Shown here piece after piece: positions 34,822 through 44,235 of a stretch of DNA of 64,000 nucleotides. Made by a program: the position numbers and the translations under genes. Each line of letters opens with the position of its first letter. The first letter of the stretch is position 1. The stretch is from Mycolicibacterium sp. CH28 (GTDB lineage Bacteria > Actinomycetota > Actinomycetes > Mycobacteriales > Mycobacteriaceae), in NCBI RefSeq assembly GCF_004745805.1, contig NZ_SRLQ01000008.1, positions 1 through 64,000 on the forward strand. The letters are read 5' to 3'. Below the pieces are notes generated by a model. The model ran no database searches and had not been told where the DNA came from. It saw only the letters and a list, made by a program, of their open reading frames with translations.

Positions 34822-35736
34822 ATGCGCACACCCGAGGTGTTGGTGATCGGCGACGCCAATCCGGACTTGGTTCTCACCGGCGACGTCGTGCCCCGGTTCG
34901 GGCAGGCCGAGAAACTGGTCGACTCGGCGGACCTGGTGTTGGGCAGCTCGGCGGGGATCGTGGCGTGCGGGCTGGCCCGGTTGGGCGTCCCCACCGCGCT
35001 GGCCGCCGTCGTCGGCGACGACGTGTTCGGCGCCTTCGTCATCGAGCAACTCGCCGAGGCCGGCGTCGACACCCGGTGGATCCGCACCGATCGCGCGACT
35101 GCCACCGCCGTCACCGTCGTGCTGTCCGCGGGAGACCGCGCGATCCTGACCTATCCGGGGACGCTGGCGAGCACCGGACCCGAGATCGTCGACGCCGATC
35201 TGGTGTCCCGGGTGCGGCACCTGCACAGCGCCTCGCTGTTCCTGCTGCCGCGGCTGGCGCCGCATCTGCCCGCGGTGTTCGCCGCCGCGCGCTCGGCCGG
35301 GGCCGGTACCTCGGTGGACACCAACTGGGACCCGGCCGGTCAATGGTCCGGTGTCACGGCCCTGCTCGCCCAGTCCGACGTCGTGTTGCCCAATGCCGCC
35401 GAGCTGCTGGCGTTGACCGGCCGCGCCGACCTCGACGAGGCGGCCCGGCAGATCACCGCGACCGGATGTCGCGTCGCGTTGAAGAACGGCGCAGCGGGCG
35501 GAACGTTGTGGGAGCCGTCCGCCGACCCGGTCACCGTGGCGGCCCCGCCCACCGACCCGGTCGACACAACCGGGGCCGGTGATTCCTTCGATGCCGGCTT
35601 CATCAGCGGGATGCTCGACGGCCTGTCCGGTGCGCAGTGTCTGGCCAGAGCGGTGCTGTGCGGGAGCCTGTCCACCCGCGGGGTGGGCGGCACGGCCGCC
35701 CAACCAACCCGGGCCGAGCTGGCGGTCGCCCGGTGA
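34822..35736 (+). CDS. PfkB-family sugar (phosphate) kinase
   Basis: A 304-residue ribokinase-fold kinase. The N-terminal VLVIGDANPDLVL and GSSAGIVACGLARLG bind the sugar; the C-terminal PfkB signature DTTGAGDSFDAGF (~248-260) supplies the catalytic Asp ~254 and anion hole. Context suggests phosphorylation of tagatose-6-phosphate to the bisphosphate for GatYZ, or of the imported sugar itself. Divergent from GH4. ATG 34822 is 5 nt after GGGG. Confidence 0.85.
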   Translation: MRTPEVLVIGDANPDLVLTGDVVPRFGQAEKLVDSADLVLGSSAGIVACGLARLGVPTALAAVVGDDVFGAFVIEQLAEAGVDTRWIRTDRATATAVTVVLSAGDRAILTYPGTLASTGPEIVDADLVSRVRHLHSASLFLLPRLAPHLPAVFAAARSAGAGTSVDTNWDPAGQWSGVTALLAQSDVVLPNAAELLALTGRADLDEAARQITATGCRVALKNGAAGGTLWEPSADPVTVAAPPTDPVDTTGAGDSFDAGFISGMLDGLSGAQCLARAVLCGSLSTRGVGGTAAQPTRAELAVAR

Positions 35737-35844
35737 GCCCCAGAACACGCCCGACGCCCTGAGCGCACTGTCGCCGAGTCGTCCGAGGGTGGGGATCCGG
35801 GTGAACACTGCGTCGGAGTTCGCTGCCAACGCCCGTCCACCACG

Positions 35845-35850
35845 TAACCT
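35845..35850 (+). promoter_or_regulatory. -10 box of nnrD
   Basis: TAACCT ends 8 nt before ATG 35859; no ribosome binding site is present, suggesting a leaderless transcript. Confidence 0.45.
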
Positions 35851-35858
35851 TGGTGCCG

Positions 35859-37319
35859 ATGCGGCACTACTACACGGCCGACGCGATCCGAGGCGCCGAG
35901 GCGCCCTTGCTGGCCAGCCTGCCCGACGGTGTGCTGATGCGCCGCGCCGCCTATGGTCTGGCCACCGCGATCGCCGCGGAGTTGCGAAGCCGAACCGGCG
36001 CGGTGGCCGGCCGGCACGTCTGCGCGGTGGTGGGCTCCGGCGACAATGGCGGTGACGCGCTGTGGTCGGCGACCTTCCTGCGCCGTCGCGGCGTTGCGGC
36101 CACTGCGGTGTTGCTGAACCCGGACCACACCCATCCCGCCGCGCTGGCGGCGTTCCGGGCGGCCGGTGGCCGGGTGGTGCCCGCCGTCGCGCCGGCGACC
36201 GATCTGGTGATTGACGGCGTGGTGGGGATCTCGGGCAGCGGTCCACTGCGTCCGGCGGCGGCCGAGGTGTTCGCCTCGGTGGATGCCGCCGGCATCCCGG
36301 TGGTGGCCGTCGACATTCCCAGCGGTGTCGATGTGCACACCGGTGCGATCACCGGTCCGGCCGTGCACGCGGCTCTCACGGTGACCTTCGGCGGACTCAA
36401 ACCGGTGCATGCACTGGCCGATTGCGGCCGGGTCGAACTAGTCGACATCGGGCTGGACCTGCCGCCCACCGACCTGCTCGGCTTCGATGCGGCCGACGTC
36501 AAGGCCCGCTGGCCCAAGCCCGGTGCCCGCGACGACAAATACTCCCAGGGTGTCACCGGAATTCTGGCCGGCTCGTCCACCTATCCCGGTGCAGCGATCT
36601 TGTGTACCGGGGCCGCGGTGGCCACGACCTCGGGTATGAAGCGCTACGCCGGGTCCGCGGCGGCCGAGGTGGTGTCGCACTGGCCCGAGGTGGTCGCCGC
36701 GCCGAGCCCGCAAGCCGCCGGCCGGGTACAGGCCTGGGTGGTCGGGCCCGGACTGGGAACCGACGAAAATGCGCTCGCCGCAGTCACTTTCGCGCTCGGC
36801 ACTGACCTGCCGGTGATCGTCGACGCCGACGGGTTGACCATCCTGGCGGCGCATCTGCAGCTGGTGCAAGGCCGGCAGGCGCCGACCGTGCTGACCCCGC
36901 ACGCCGGCGAGTTCGCCCGGCTGGCCGGAGCCGCCTGGCCGGCGACATCGGGCAGCGGAGCTGCGCCTGGCGAGGACCGCATCGCCGCCACCCGCCGGCT
37001 CGCCGACGCCCTCGGCGCCACGGTGTTGCTGAAAGGCAACGTGACGGTCATCGCCGAGCCCCGTACAGCGGGAGCAGCGGTGTTCCTGAACCCGGCAGGC
37101 GGGGCATGGGCGGCGACCGCGGGATCCGGGGACGTGCTCTCAGGCATGATCGGCGCGCTGCTGGCTTCGGGCCTGCCGCCGACCGAGGCGGCCGCCGCCG
37201 CCGCGTTCGTGCACGCGCGCGCCGCCAACGCCTCGGCCGCCGATCCCGGCCCGTCGCCGGTGCCCACATCGGCTTCTCGCATCCTGGGCCACATCCGTCA
37301 AGCCGTCGCAACGCTCTAG
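35859..37319 (+). CDS. nnrD: bifunctional NAD(P)HX epimerase / dehydratase
   Basis: This 486-residue fusion repairs hydrated NAD(P)H. The N-terminal YjeF_N epimerase domain (~1-215) has CAVVGSGDNGGDALWSATFLRRRG and VIDGVVGISGSG; the C-terminal ribokinase-fold ADP/ATP-dependent dehydratase (~225-480) has GVTGILAGSSTYPGAAILC, VVGPGLGTD, VIVDADGLTIL, LTPHAGEFARL and NPAGGAWAATAGSGDVLSGMIGALLASG. Collinear with Rv3433c. Followed 14 bp later by gadB. Confidence 0.95.
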   Translation: MRHYYTADAIRGAEAPLLASLPDGVLMRRAAYGLATAIAAELRSRTGAVAGRHVCAVVGSGDNGGDALWSATFLRRRGVAATAVLLNPDHTHPAALAAFRAAGGRVVPAVAPATDLVIDGVVGISGSGPLRPAAAEVFASVDAAGIPVVAVDIPSGVDVHTGAITGPAVHAALTVTFGGLKPVHALADCGRVELVDIGLDLPPTDLLGFDAADVKARWPKPGARDDKYSQGVTGILAGSSTYPGAAILCTGAAVATTSGMKRYAGSAAAEVVSHWPEVVAAPSPQAAGRVQAWVVGPGLGTDENALAAVTFALGTDLPVIVDADGLTILAAHLQLVQGRQAPTVLTPHAGEFARLAGAAWPATSGSGAAPGEDRIAATRRLADALGATVLLKGNVTVIAEPRTAGAAVFLNPAGGAWAATAGSGDVLSGMIGALLASGLPPTEAAAAAAFVHARAANASAADPGPSPVPTSASRILGHIRQAVATL

Positions 37320-37333
37320 AGAGAAGGACCCGC

Positions 37334-38713
37334 ATGCCGCACGTCAAATACCGTTCCCCCTCGATCGCACCCGCCTACACTGGGCGGCTTTCCACCGACC
37401 CGGTGCCCTCGCTGCGGTTGCCCGTCGAGTCGATGGAACCTGCTGCGGCGTATCGGTTCATCCACGACGAGCTGATGCTCGACGGCAGTTCCCGACTCAA
37501 CCTGGCGACGTTTGTCACCACCTGGATGGACCCCGAGGCCGAGAAACTGATGGCCGAGTCGTTCGACAAGAACATGATCGACAAGGACGAGTATCCGGCC
37601 ACCGCGGCGATCGAAACACGATGCGTATCAATGGTTGCCGATCTTTTCCACGCCGAGAATCTTCGCGACGACGACGCCGGCAGTGCCGTCGGGGTATCCA
37701 CGATCGGTTCCTCGGAGGCGGTGATGCTCGCCGGCCTCGCACTGAAGTGGCGGTGGAAGAATCGTGTCGGGGACAAGTGGAAGTCTCGTACCCCCAACCT
37801 GGTGATGGGTTCCAACGTCCAGGTGGTGTGGGAGAAGTTCTGCCGCTACTTCGAAGTCGAGCCTCGCTACCTGCCGATGGCGCAGGATCGCTACGTCATC
37901 ACCCCCGAGCAGGTCCTCGAGCACGTCGACGAGGACACCATCGGTGTGGTGGGCATCCTGGGCACGACCTACACCGGTGAGCTGGAGCCGATCGCCGAAA
38001 TCTGCGCCGCCCTGGACCAGCTGCAGCAGGACAAGGGGCTCGACATCCCGGTGCACGTCGACGCGGCCAGCGGCGGGTTCGTGGTGCCGTTCCTGCACCC
38101 CGACCTCAAGTGGGATTTCCGGCTACCGCGGGTGGCGTCGATCAATGTCAGCGGCCACAAGTACGGGCTGACCTATCCCGGTCTCGGATTCGTGGTGTGG
38201 CGCAACGCCGATCAGCTCCCCGAGGAGCTCGTCTTCCGGGTCAACTACCTCGGCGGTGACATGCCGACCTTCACGCTGAACTTCTCCCGGCCCGGCAATC
38301 AGGTGGTCGGCCAGTACTACAACTTCCTGCGGCTGGGCCGGGCCGGATACACCCACGTGATGCGGTGCCTGTCGAGCACCGCCCGGTGGCTGTCCGACCA
38401 GCTCGAGGACTGCCAGCACTTCGAGGTCATTTCCGACGGATCGGCGATCCCGGTGGTGGCTTTCCGGTTGAAGGGCGACTTCGGCTACACCGAATTCGAC
38501 GTGTCGGCGGGGCTGCGCTCTTATGGCTGGCAGGTGCCGGCCTACACCATGCCCGACGGTGCCGAGGACGTATCGGTGCTGCGGGTCGTGGTGCGCGAAG
38601 GCTTCTCCGCCGACCTCGCCCGGTCGCTGTGGGAGGACCTCAACGCGGTGCTCAAGAACCTCGACGCGATCAAGCCCGGCGGGCACTTCACCCAGGAGCA
38701 CTTCGCCCACTGA
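37334..38713 (+). CDS. gadB: glutamate decarboxylase GadB
   Basis: A 459-residue PLP enzyme converting glutamate to GABA with proton consumption, part of acid resistance and nitrogen metabolism. The PLP lysine is Lys276 in SINVSGHKYGLTYPG, the same number as in E. coli GadB. Other landmarks are GVSTIGSSEAVMLAGLALKWRW, VHVDAASGGFVVPF and the FTLNFSRPGNQVVGQYYNFLRLG loop. GAGAAGGA precedes the ATG. Collinear with Rv3432c. Confidence 0.96.
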   Translation: MPHVKYRSPSIAPAYTGRLSTDPVPSLRLPVESMEPAAAYRFIHDELMLDGSSRLNLATFVTTWMDPEAEKLMAESFDKNMIDKDEYPATAAIETRCVSMVADLFHAENLRDDDAGSAVGVSTIGSSEAVMLAGLALKWRWKNRVGDKWKSRTPNLVMGSNVQVVWEKFCRYFEVEPRYLPMAQDRYVITPEQVLEHVDEDTIGVVGILGTTYTGELEPIAEICAALDQLQQDKGLDIPVHVDAASGGFVVPFLHPDLKWDFRLPRVASINVSGHKYGLTYPGLGFVVWRNADQLPEELVFRVNYLGGDMPTFTLNFSRPGNQVVGQYYNFLRLGRAGYTHVMRCLSSTARWLSDQLEDCQHFEVISDGSAIPVVAFRLKGDFGYTEFDVSAGLRSYGWQVPAYTMPDGAEDVSVLRVVVREGFSADLARSLWEDLNAVLKNLDAIKPGGHFTQEHFAH

Positions 38714-38724
38714 GCGCCCGACGG

Positions 38725-41181
38725 TCAGCGCACCCGCTCGTTGGCCGGATCGTAGATCGCCTTCAGCGACACGGTGATCGGATAGATCGCTCCGCCGACG
38801 TTGACGGAGTAGGACCCTGCGCGCACCCAGTCCGGGGTGATCACGGCGTCGTCGGGGGAGCGGACGTAGCCGAGTCCGACACAGGCGCCGGTGGTTTCGC
38901 CCCACGCTGCCGAACTGACCTGCCCGGCGACCACACCGTCGCGCAGGATCAGTTCCCCGCCCCACAGCATCGGTTCGGCGGAGTCGACGGCGAAGCTCAC
39001 CGCGCGTCGGCGCGGACCTTCGGCCTTGGCCTTCTCGACCGCGGCGCGGCCGAGGAAGTCGATGTCGCTCTTGAGCTTGCAGGCGAACAGCAGGCCCGCC
39101 TCGACCGGGTTGTCGCCGGGAGTCAGCTCGCGGCCGAAGGCTCGGTAACCCTTCTCCAGGCGCATCGACTCGATGGCGTAGTACCCGCCGCGACCGATGC
39201 CGAACTTCTCACCGGCCGACATCAGGTCCTCGTATACGCCGACCGCAAATTCGGTGGGAACGTAAAGCTCCCAACCCAATTCCCCGACGTAGGTGATGCG
39301 GGTCGCCCGCACCGTCGCGTAACCCAGTGAGATCACCTGACTGGTGGCGAACGGGAACGCCGAGTCGGACAGGTCGGCGTCGGTGAGGCTGGCCAGCAGC
39401 TCACGGGACTTGGGACCCATCACGCCGAACACCGCCATCGCCGACGTGACGTCGACCAGTTCGGCGTGTGCGCCGTCCGGCAGGTTCTTGCGGATGTGGT
39501 CCTTGTCCCGCTCGGTGGTGGCCGCGCTGCTCACGATCAGGAATTCTTGCGCCCCGGTGCGGGTCACGGTGACGTCGGATTCGTAGGTGCCGCGCTCGTT
39601 GAGCATGCCGGTGTACACCGACTTGCCCACCGGCACAGCCACATCAGCGGTACACAACCACTGCAGGGCCTGCTCGGCCCCGGGCCCGGCCAGCACGTAC
39701 TTGGAGAACGAGGTCTGGTCGAACACCGTTACCGCCGTGCGGGTGTTGACCTGTTCGGCGGCCGACCAGGGCAGCCAGTTCTGTTTGCCCCACGAGTATT
39801 CGATGACCGGCTCGTTGCCGGGCGGGGCGAAGAAGTTAGCGCGCTCCCACCCCATCCGGCTGCCGAAGTTGGCGCCCGCCGCGGCCAGAAGGTGATGGAC
39901 CGGGGAGCGGCGGAACGGCCGCGCGGTCGCCAGCTCACGATTGGGCCAGGGGATTTCGTAGTGCACGCCGAGGATCTCGGCGACCCTGTCGTGTAGCCAG
40001 GCCACGTTGCCGTTGAACGGGGCGAAGCGCCGGATGTCCACCCCGGTCAGATCGGTGGTGGGCGAGCCGGCGACGATCCACTCCGCGAGGGCGCGCCCGG
40101 CGCCACCGGCCGAGGCGATGCCCACCGAGTTGAAACCCGCGCCGACGAAGAAGTTGGCACAGTTGGGTGCCTCGCCCAGGATGAACTGGTTGTCCGGGGT
40201 GAAGCTCTCCGGGCCGTTGTAGAGCTTCTTCAGCCCGGTGTGCTCGAGGGCGGGGATCCGCAGCAGGGCGTTCTCCATCAGGATTTCGAAGTGCTCCCAG
40301 TCCTCGTCGAGTAGCTGGAATTCGAAGGGATAAGGGATCTTGTCGGGTGCCACCCATGGCTTGGCCTCCGGCTCGAAGCCACCGATGACCAGCCCCCCGA
40401 CCTCTTCCTTGAAGTAGGTGTAGCCGTCGGGATCGCGCAGGATCGGCAGGTCGGTGTGCACACCGGCGATGGTCTCGGTGACGACGTAGAAGTGCTCGGC
40501 GGAGTACAGCGGCACGTTCACCCCCGCCAGCGCCCCGATCGCCTTGGCCCATTGCCCGGCGCAGTTGACCACGATCTCGGCCTCGATCTCGCCGGCATCG
40601 GTGCGCACCCCGGTCACCCGGCCGTCGGCGGTGAGCACGTCGAGCACCCGGACGTGTTCGAACACCTTGGCGCCGCGCTGCCGTGCTCCCTTGGCCAGCG
40701 CCATCGTCAGATCCGTCGGGTTGGCTTTCCCGTCGGCGGGCAGCCAGATCGCGCCGACCAGGTCTTCGATCCGCATCACCGGGTAGCGCTCGAAAGCCTC
40801 TTCGGGGCTGAGCAGTTCGCACTCGAGGTTGTAGGCGGCCGCGTTGGCGGCGGTGCGCCGCAGCTGGGTCATCCGGTCCTCGGTGCGGGCCACTGTCACG
40901 CCGCCACACTGCTTGTAGCCGGCCGTCAATCCGGTCTCGGCCTCCAGTTCGGCGTAGAGCTGGGTGGAGTACTGCACCAGGCGGGTGCCGCTTTCGGACG
41001 CCCGGAGTTGGCCGACCAGACCCGCGGCGTGCCATGTCGTCCCGCACGACAACTGGCCCTGCTCCAGCAGCACCACGTCCGCGCGGCCGAGTTTGGTCAG
41101 GTGGTAGGCGACACTGGTGCCGATGACGCCACCCCCGATGATGACGATCTGGGCGCGGCCGGGCAGCTCTTGGGTGGACAT
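38725..41181 (-). CDS. FAD-dependent dehydrogenase with GcvT domain (dimethylglycine/sarcosine dehydrogenase type)
   Basis: An 818-residue two-domain enzyme. The N-terminal DAO-type FAD domain (~1-370) has IVIIGGGVIGTSVAYHL, the segment TTWHAAGLVGQLR whose His carries covalent FAD in dimethylglycine and sarcosine dehydrogenases, and FFVGAGFNSVGIASAGGAGRAL. The C-terminal half (~430-810) is a GcvT-type folate domain (FDQTSFSKY, GVMGPKSRELL, GELGWELYVPTEF, GYRAFGRELTPGDNPVEAGL). It should remove an N-methyl group from a methylated amine and pass the C1 unit to tetrahydrofolate. 16 bp after the kinase-like gene, so one operon. Confidence 0.92.
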   Translation of the reverse strand: MSTQELPGRAQIVIIGGGVIGTSVAYHLTKLGRADVVLLEQGQLSCGTTWHAAGLVGQLRASESGTRLVQYSTQLYAELEAETGLTAGYKQCGGVTVARTEDRMTQLRRTAANAAAYNLECELLSPEEAFERYPVMRIEDLVGAIWLPADGKANPTDLTMALAKGARQRGAKVFEHVRVLDVLTADGRVTGVRTDAGEIEAEIVVNCAGQWAKAIGALAGVNVPLYSAEHFYVVTETIAGVHTDLPILRDPDGYTYFKEEVGGLVIGGFEPEAKPWVAPDKIPYPFEFQLLDEDWEHFEILMENALLRIPALEHTGLKKLYNGPESFTPDNQFILGEAPNCANFFVGAGFNSVGIASAGGAGRALAEWIVAGSPTTDLTGVDIRRFAPFNGNVAWLHDRVAEILGVHYEIPWPNRELATARPFRRSPVHHLLAAAGANFGSRMGWERANFFAPPGNEPVIEYSWGKQNWLPWSAAEQVNTRTAVTVFDQTSFSKYVLAGPGAEQALQWLCTADVAVPVGKSVYTGMLNERGTYESDVTVTRTGAQEFLIVSSAATTERDKDHIRKNLPDGAHAELVDVTSAMAVFGVMGPKSRELLASLTDADLSDSAFPFATSQVISLGYATVRATRITYVGELGWELYVPTEFAVGVYEDLMSAGEKFGIGRGGYYAIESMRLEKGYRAFGRELTPGDNPVEAGLLFACKLKSDIDFLGRAAVEKAKAEGPRRRAVSFAVDSAEPMLWGGELILRDGVVAGQVSSAAWGETTGACVGLGYVRSPDDAVITPDWVRAGSYSVNVGGAIYPITVSLKAIYDPANERVR

Positions 41182-41197
41182 GTATTCCTATCGATTG

Positions 41198-42118
41198 TCA
41201 GTCGGATGCCTGCGCGTCGGCGAGCAGGCGGGTGAAGTCGGGGCCGCGGAACTCGGCGACTGCCGACTCGTAGCGTTCCATCGCCCATTCCCAGAAGTCG
41301 AATTCCAATGAGCTGGAGCCATTTTGGATGCAGCCCCAGAGCGTCCAGCCGTACTTGCCGACGAGTCCCTGCAGCCGGGCCCGTGCTGTCTTGTGCCGCA
41401 ACCGGCGACCGTAGTACTGCGTGACGAGATCCTCGAGCTGATCGGTGGACAACCCGCACTCGGCGGCGAGGTTGCCGAGCTCGAAGCAGGGATCGTTGTT
41501 GCCCGAGTATTCGTAGTCGATCAGCCACACCTTCTCGCCGGTGTCGACGAAATTGCCGGCCAACAGATCGTTGTTACACGGCACGGTGGTCTGGTCGGTG
41601 GTCTCCAGGACTCGTTGGATCTCTGCGAACTCGCGGGAGAAACCCCGATAGTCGGCTGGGATCCGGAACCCGTTCTCCTGCACCACCTTCAGGTAATGAG
41701 GCTGGCGCTCGAACATGTTGAACCGGTCGCGGAAGCGTGGCCCGGCGTGCAGTGTCCGGCAGCCCGCCGCCACCCGGGCCAGGACGTCTGGGCGCTGCAG
41801 GTCGGCGTTGGTCAGGGTGGTGCCCTCGAGAAAGCCGACCAGCAGGATGCCCAGATCGGGGCGATAGTCGATCACCGGGGCGCCGACGCCGGCCGCTTCG
41901 GCGGCCGTGCTGTTGTAGTACTCGTTGTCGCGGTCGATGCCGAGCAGGTTCGTGCTGTTGACACTGCACCGCGCGACGTAAATCCCGGTCGGGGTGGTGA
42001 TCTTGACATTGCGGTTGGTCAGGCCGCCCGACAGTTCATCGAGTCGGCGAGGTTGTCCGGCAAGCGCCGGCAGCTGCTCCAGCAGCGCGTCCAGCTCCGA
42101 GTCGGACAGGAATGCCAT
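41198..42118 (-). CDS. choline-kinase-like phosphotransferase
   Basis: A 306-residue APH/choline kinase-fold protein: LDELSGGLTNRNVKI (nucleotide loop), LVGFLEGTTL, the catalytic loop VPCNNDLLAGNF and the metal motif LIDYEYSGNNDPCFELGNLAAE. The loop is usually HND; here His is Asn while the catalytic Asp and later Asn are retained. The YEYSGNN and FELGN pieces match choline/ethanolamine kinases rather than aminoglycoside kinases. First gene of an operon with the demethylating dehydrogenase, suggesting a choline- or betaine-derived substrate. The ATG lies 8 nt after TAGTCT, so leaderless. Confidence 0.82.
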   Translation of the reverse strand: MAFLSDSELDALLEQLPALAGQPRRLDELSGGLTNRNVKITTPTGIYVARCSVNSTNLLGIDRDNEYYNSTAAEAAGVGAPVIDYRPDLGILLVGFLEGTTLTNADLQRPDVLARVAAGCRTLHAGPRFRDRFNMFERQPHYLKVVQENGFRIPADYRGFSREFAEIQRVLETTDQTTVPCNNDLLAGNFVDTGEKVWLIDYEYSGNNDPCFELGNLAAECGLSTDQLEDLVTQYYGRRLRHKTARARLQGLVGKYGWTLWGCIQNGSSSLEFDFWEWAMERYESAVAEFRGPDFTRLLADAQASD

Positions 42119-42144
42119 GCTGTAAAAGACTAGACTATTGACTC
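42119..42144. promoter_or_regulatory. 26-bp bidirectional promoter with overlapping -10 boxes
   Basis: Plus-strand TAGACT (42131-42136) lies 8 nt before ATG 42145; minus-strand TAGTCT (42127-42132) lies 8 nt before ATG 42118. The boxes overlap by 2 bp, so polymerase cannot occupy both. Both transcripts would be leaderless. Confidence 0.6.
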
Positions 42145-42900
42145 ATGGCGATGCGAATGTTTGACTCGGCCGTGCCGTCGAATCCGGATGTCCAGCTGGC
42201 CCATCAGGTGATCGCCGACTGGGCTGCGACCCGCAACCCCGCGGTGATCTTCGATTTCAACGGGACGCTCTCCGACGACGAGCCGATCCTGTTTCGCATC
42301 TTCAGCGAACTGTTCGGCGAGCATCTGGACTGGGCGATGACCCAGGACGACTACAACCGGCACCTGCTCGGTCACAGTGACCGCGAGATCGTCGAGAAGG
42401 CTCTGGAGATCACCGGGACCGGCAACCGCGACGTCGAGGCGCTACTGGAGCTGCGCAAGCGGCGCTACCGAGAACTGGTCGCCGACGACAATCCGATCCA
42501 GCCCGACACCGTGCATCTGGTGCGGCTGCTCGTCGAACACCAGGTTCCGCTGGCCATCGTCACCGGTGCGCAGCGCGAGGATGTCCACGCCGTCCTGGCC
42601 AGCAGCCCGGTCGGCGAGTTCATCAACGTCATCGTCGCCGAGGAGGACGTCACCCGCGGTAAGCCCGACCCGGAGGGGTTCCTCGCCGGTGCAGCCCAGT
42701 TGGGTTGTGAACCGAGCGACGTCCTGGTCTTCGAAGACTCGGTGCCCGGGGTTCGCGGTGCACTGGCCGCCGGGATGCGTTGCGTCGCGGTCGGCACCGA
42801 ACCGGGTGAGGCGCTGCTGGCCGTCGCCCCGGCCATCGTTGCGCGGCTGACGGCCGACGTCGTCAGCCCCGCGCTCCCGGCGTTGCGGAGCCGAAGCTAG
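42145..42900 (+). CDS. HAD-superfamily hydrolase (phosphoglycolate phosphatase / beta-PGM type)
   Basis: A 251-residue HAD protein with cap domain type C1. Motif I is FDFNGTLSD: the nucleophile Asp is present, but position +2, usually the acid/base Asp, is Asn. Motif II AIVTGAQ, motif III Lys in GKPDPEGF and motif IV VFEDSVPGVRGALAAGM are intact. The change should slow phosphoester hydrolysis or fit a substrate not needing that acid. Divergent from the kinase-like gene and probably functionally tied to it. Confidence 0.82.
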   Translation: MAMRMFDSAVPSNPDVQLAHQVIADWAATRNPAVIFDFNGTLSDDEPILFRIFSELFGEHLDWAMTQDDYNRHLLGHSDREIVEKALEITGTGNRDVEALLELRKRRYRELVADDNPIQPDTVHLVRLLVEHQVPLAIVTGAQREDVHAVLASSPVGEFINVIVAEEDVTRGKPDPEGFLAGAAQLGCEPSDVLVFEDSVPGVRGALAAGMRCVAVGTEPGEALLAVAPAIVARLTADVVSPALPALRSRS

Positions 42901-43040
42901 GACGCCGGCCAGGGTTTCCGCCTGAGCCATCGACGGCACCCGCGCATCCGCGGCTTGTCGCCCGTCGGCGGGCCGAAACGACAGGTCAGCGCCCTGTGCG
43001 GGAGTTCGCGCCGGGTTCTGGGACAATTGGCTGAGGTGAC

Positions 43041-44228
43041 ATGAACATGCACACGACATCGTTGACCCCGTCGACACAATCCCAGGCTCGCCGCCCCGGC
43101 GCTGAAGCGCTCGTCGATCTCGGGGCGATAGCCGACAACGTGCGCGTTTTGCGCGAGCACGCCGGCCCCGCCCAAGTGATGGCGGTGGTCAAGGCCGACG
43201 CCTACGGGCACGGCGCCGTCGAGGCCGGCCGCGCCGCGGTCGACGCCGGCGCGGCCGAGCTCGGCGTTGCGACCATCAACGAAGCGCTGGCGCTGCGCCG
43301 CGCCGGCATCACCGCGCCGGTGCTGGCTTGGTTGCACCCGCCGGGCACCGACTTCGCCCCGGCGCTGTCGGCCGACGTGCAGATCGCGGTGTCCTCGGTG
43401 CGTCAGGTCGGTGAACTGCTCGACGCGATCGAACGCACCGGGCGCACCGCCGAGGTCACCGTCAAGGTCGACACCGGACTGAGCCGCAGCGGGGTCAGCG
43501 CCGCCGACTACCCGGCGGTGCTGACCGAATTGCAGCGTGCCGTCGCCGCTGACGCGGTCCGGCTGCGCGGCATCATGTCGCACTTGGCCAGTGGAGACGT
43601 TCCCGACGATCCGCTCAATGACCTTCAGGCGCAGCGCTTTACCGACATGATCACCGAAGCGCGCGGGCGTGGAATCGAATTCGAGGTGGCCCATCTGTCG
43701 AATTCGCCATCGGCGATGACCCGGCCCGACCTCGCATTCGACATGGTCCGTCCCGGCATCGCGGTTTACGGGCTCAGCCCCATCCCCGAGCGTGGCGACA
43801 TGGGCCTGCGTCCGGCGATGACGCTGAAGTGCGCGGTGTCGATGGTCAAGCCGATCAAGGCCGGTGACGGGGTGTCCTACGGGCACACCTGGATCGCCAA
43901 GCAGGACACCAACCTGGCGCTACTCCCGATCGGGTACGCCGACGGGCTCTACCGGCTGCTCGGTGGCCGGATCGATGTGCTGATCAACGGACGGCTGCGC
44001 CGCAGTGTCGGCCGGGTCTGCATGGACCAGTTCGTCGTCGACCTCGGACCCGGCAAGCCCGACGTCACCGAAGGCGACGAGGCGATCCTGTTCGGCCCGG
44101 GCACATCCGGTGAGTCGACCGTGCAGGACTGGGCGGACCTGCTGGGCACCATCCACTATGAGGTCGTCACCAGCCCGCGCGGCCGGGTCGTGCGTACCTA
44201 TCGGGAGGCTCAGACCGGTGGCCGGTGA
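43041..44228 (+). CDS. alr: alanine racemase
   Basis: A 395-residue PLP enzyme providing D-alanine for peptidoglycan. The PLP lysine is Lys ~51 in [11 protein letters not shown]; the catalytic Tyr lies in [23 protein letters not shown] closes the C-terminal barrel. GAGGTGAC sits just before the ATG. The 140 bp upstream contain no gene. It starts the operon alr-hydrolase-tsaE-tsaB-rimI-tsaD, matching Rv3423c and neighbours. Confidence 0.96.
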   Translation: MNMHTTSLTPSTQSQARRPGAEALVDLGAIADNVRVLREHAGPAQVMAVVKADAYGHGAVEAGRAAVDAGAAELGVATINEALALRRAGITAPVLAWLHPPGTDFAPALSADVQIAVSSVRQVGELLDAIERTGRTAEVTVKVDTGLSRSGVSAADYPAVLTELQRAVAADAVRLRGIMSHLASGDVPDDPLNDLQAQRFTDMITEARGRGIEFEVAHLSNSPSAMTRPDLAFDMVRPGIAVYGLSPIPERGDMGLRPAMTLKCAVSMVKPIKAGDGVSYGHTWIAKQDTNLALLPIGYADGLYRLLGGRIDVLINGRLRRSVGRVCMDQFVVDLGPGKPDVTEGDEAILFGPGTSGESTVQDWADLLGTIHYEVVTSPRGRVVRTYREAQTGGR

Positions 44229-44235
44229 CTCCGCA

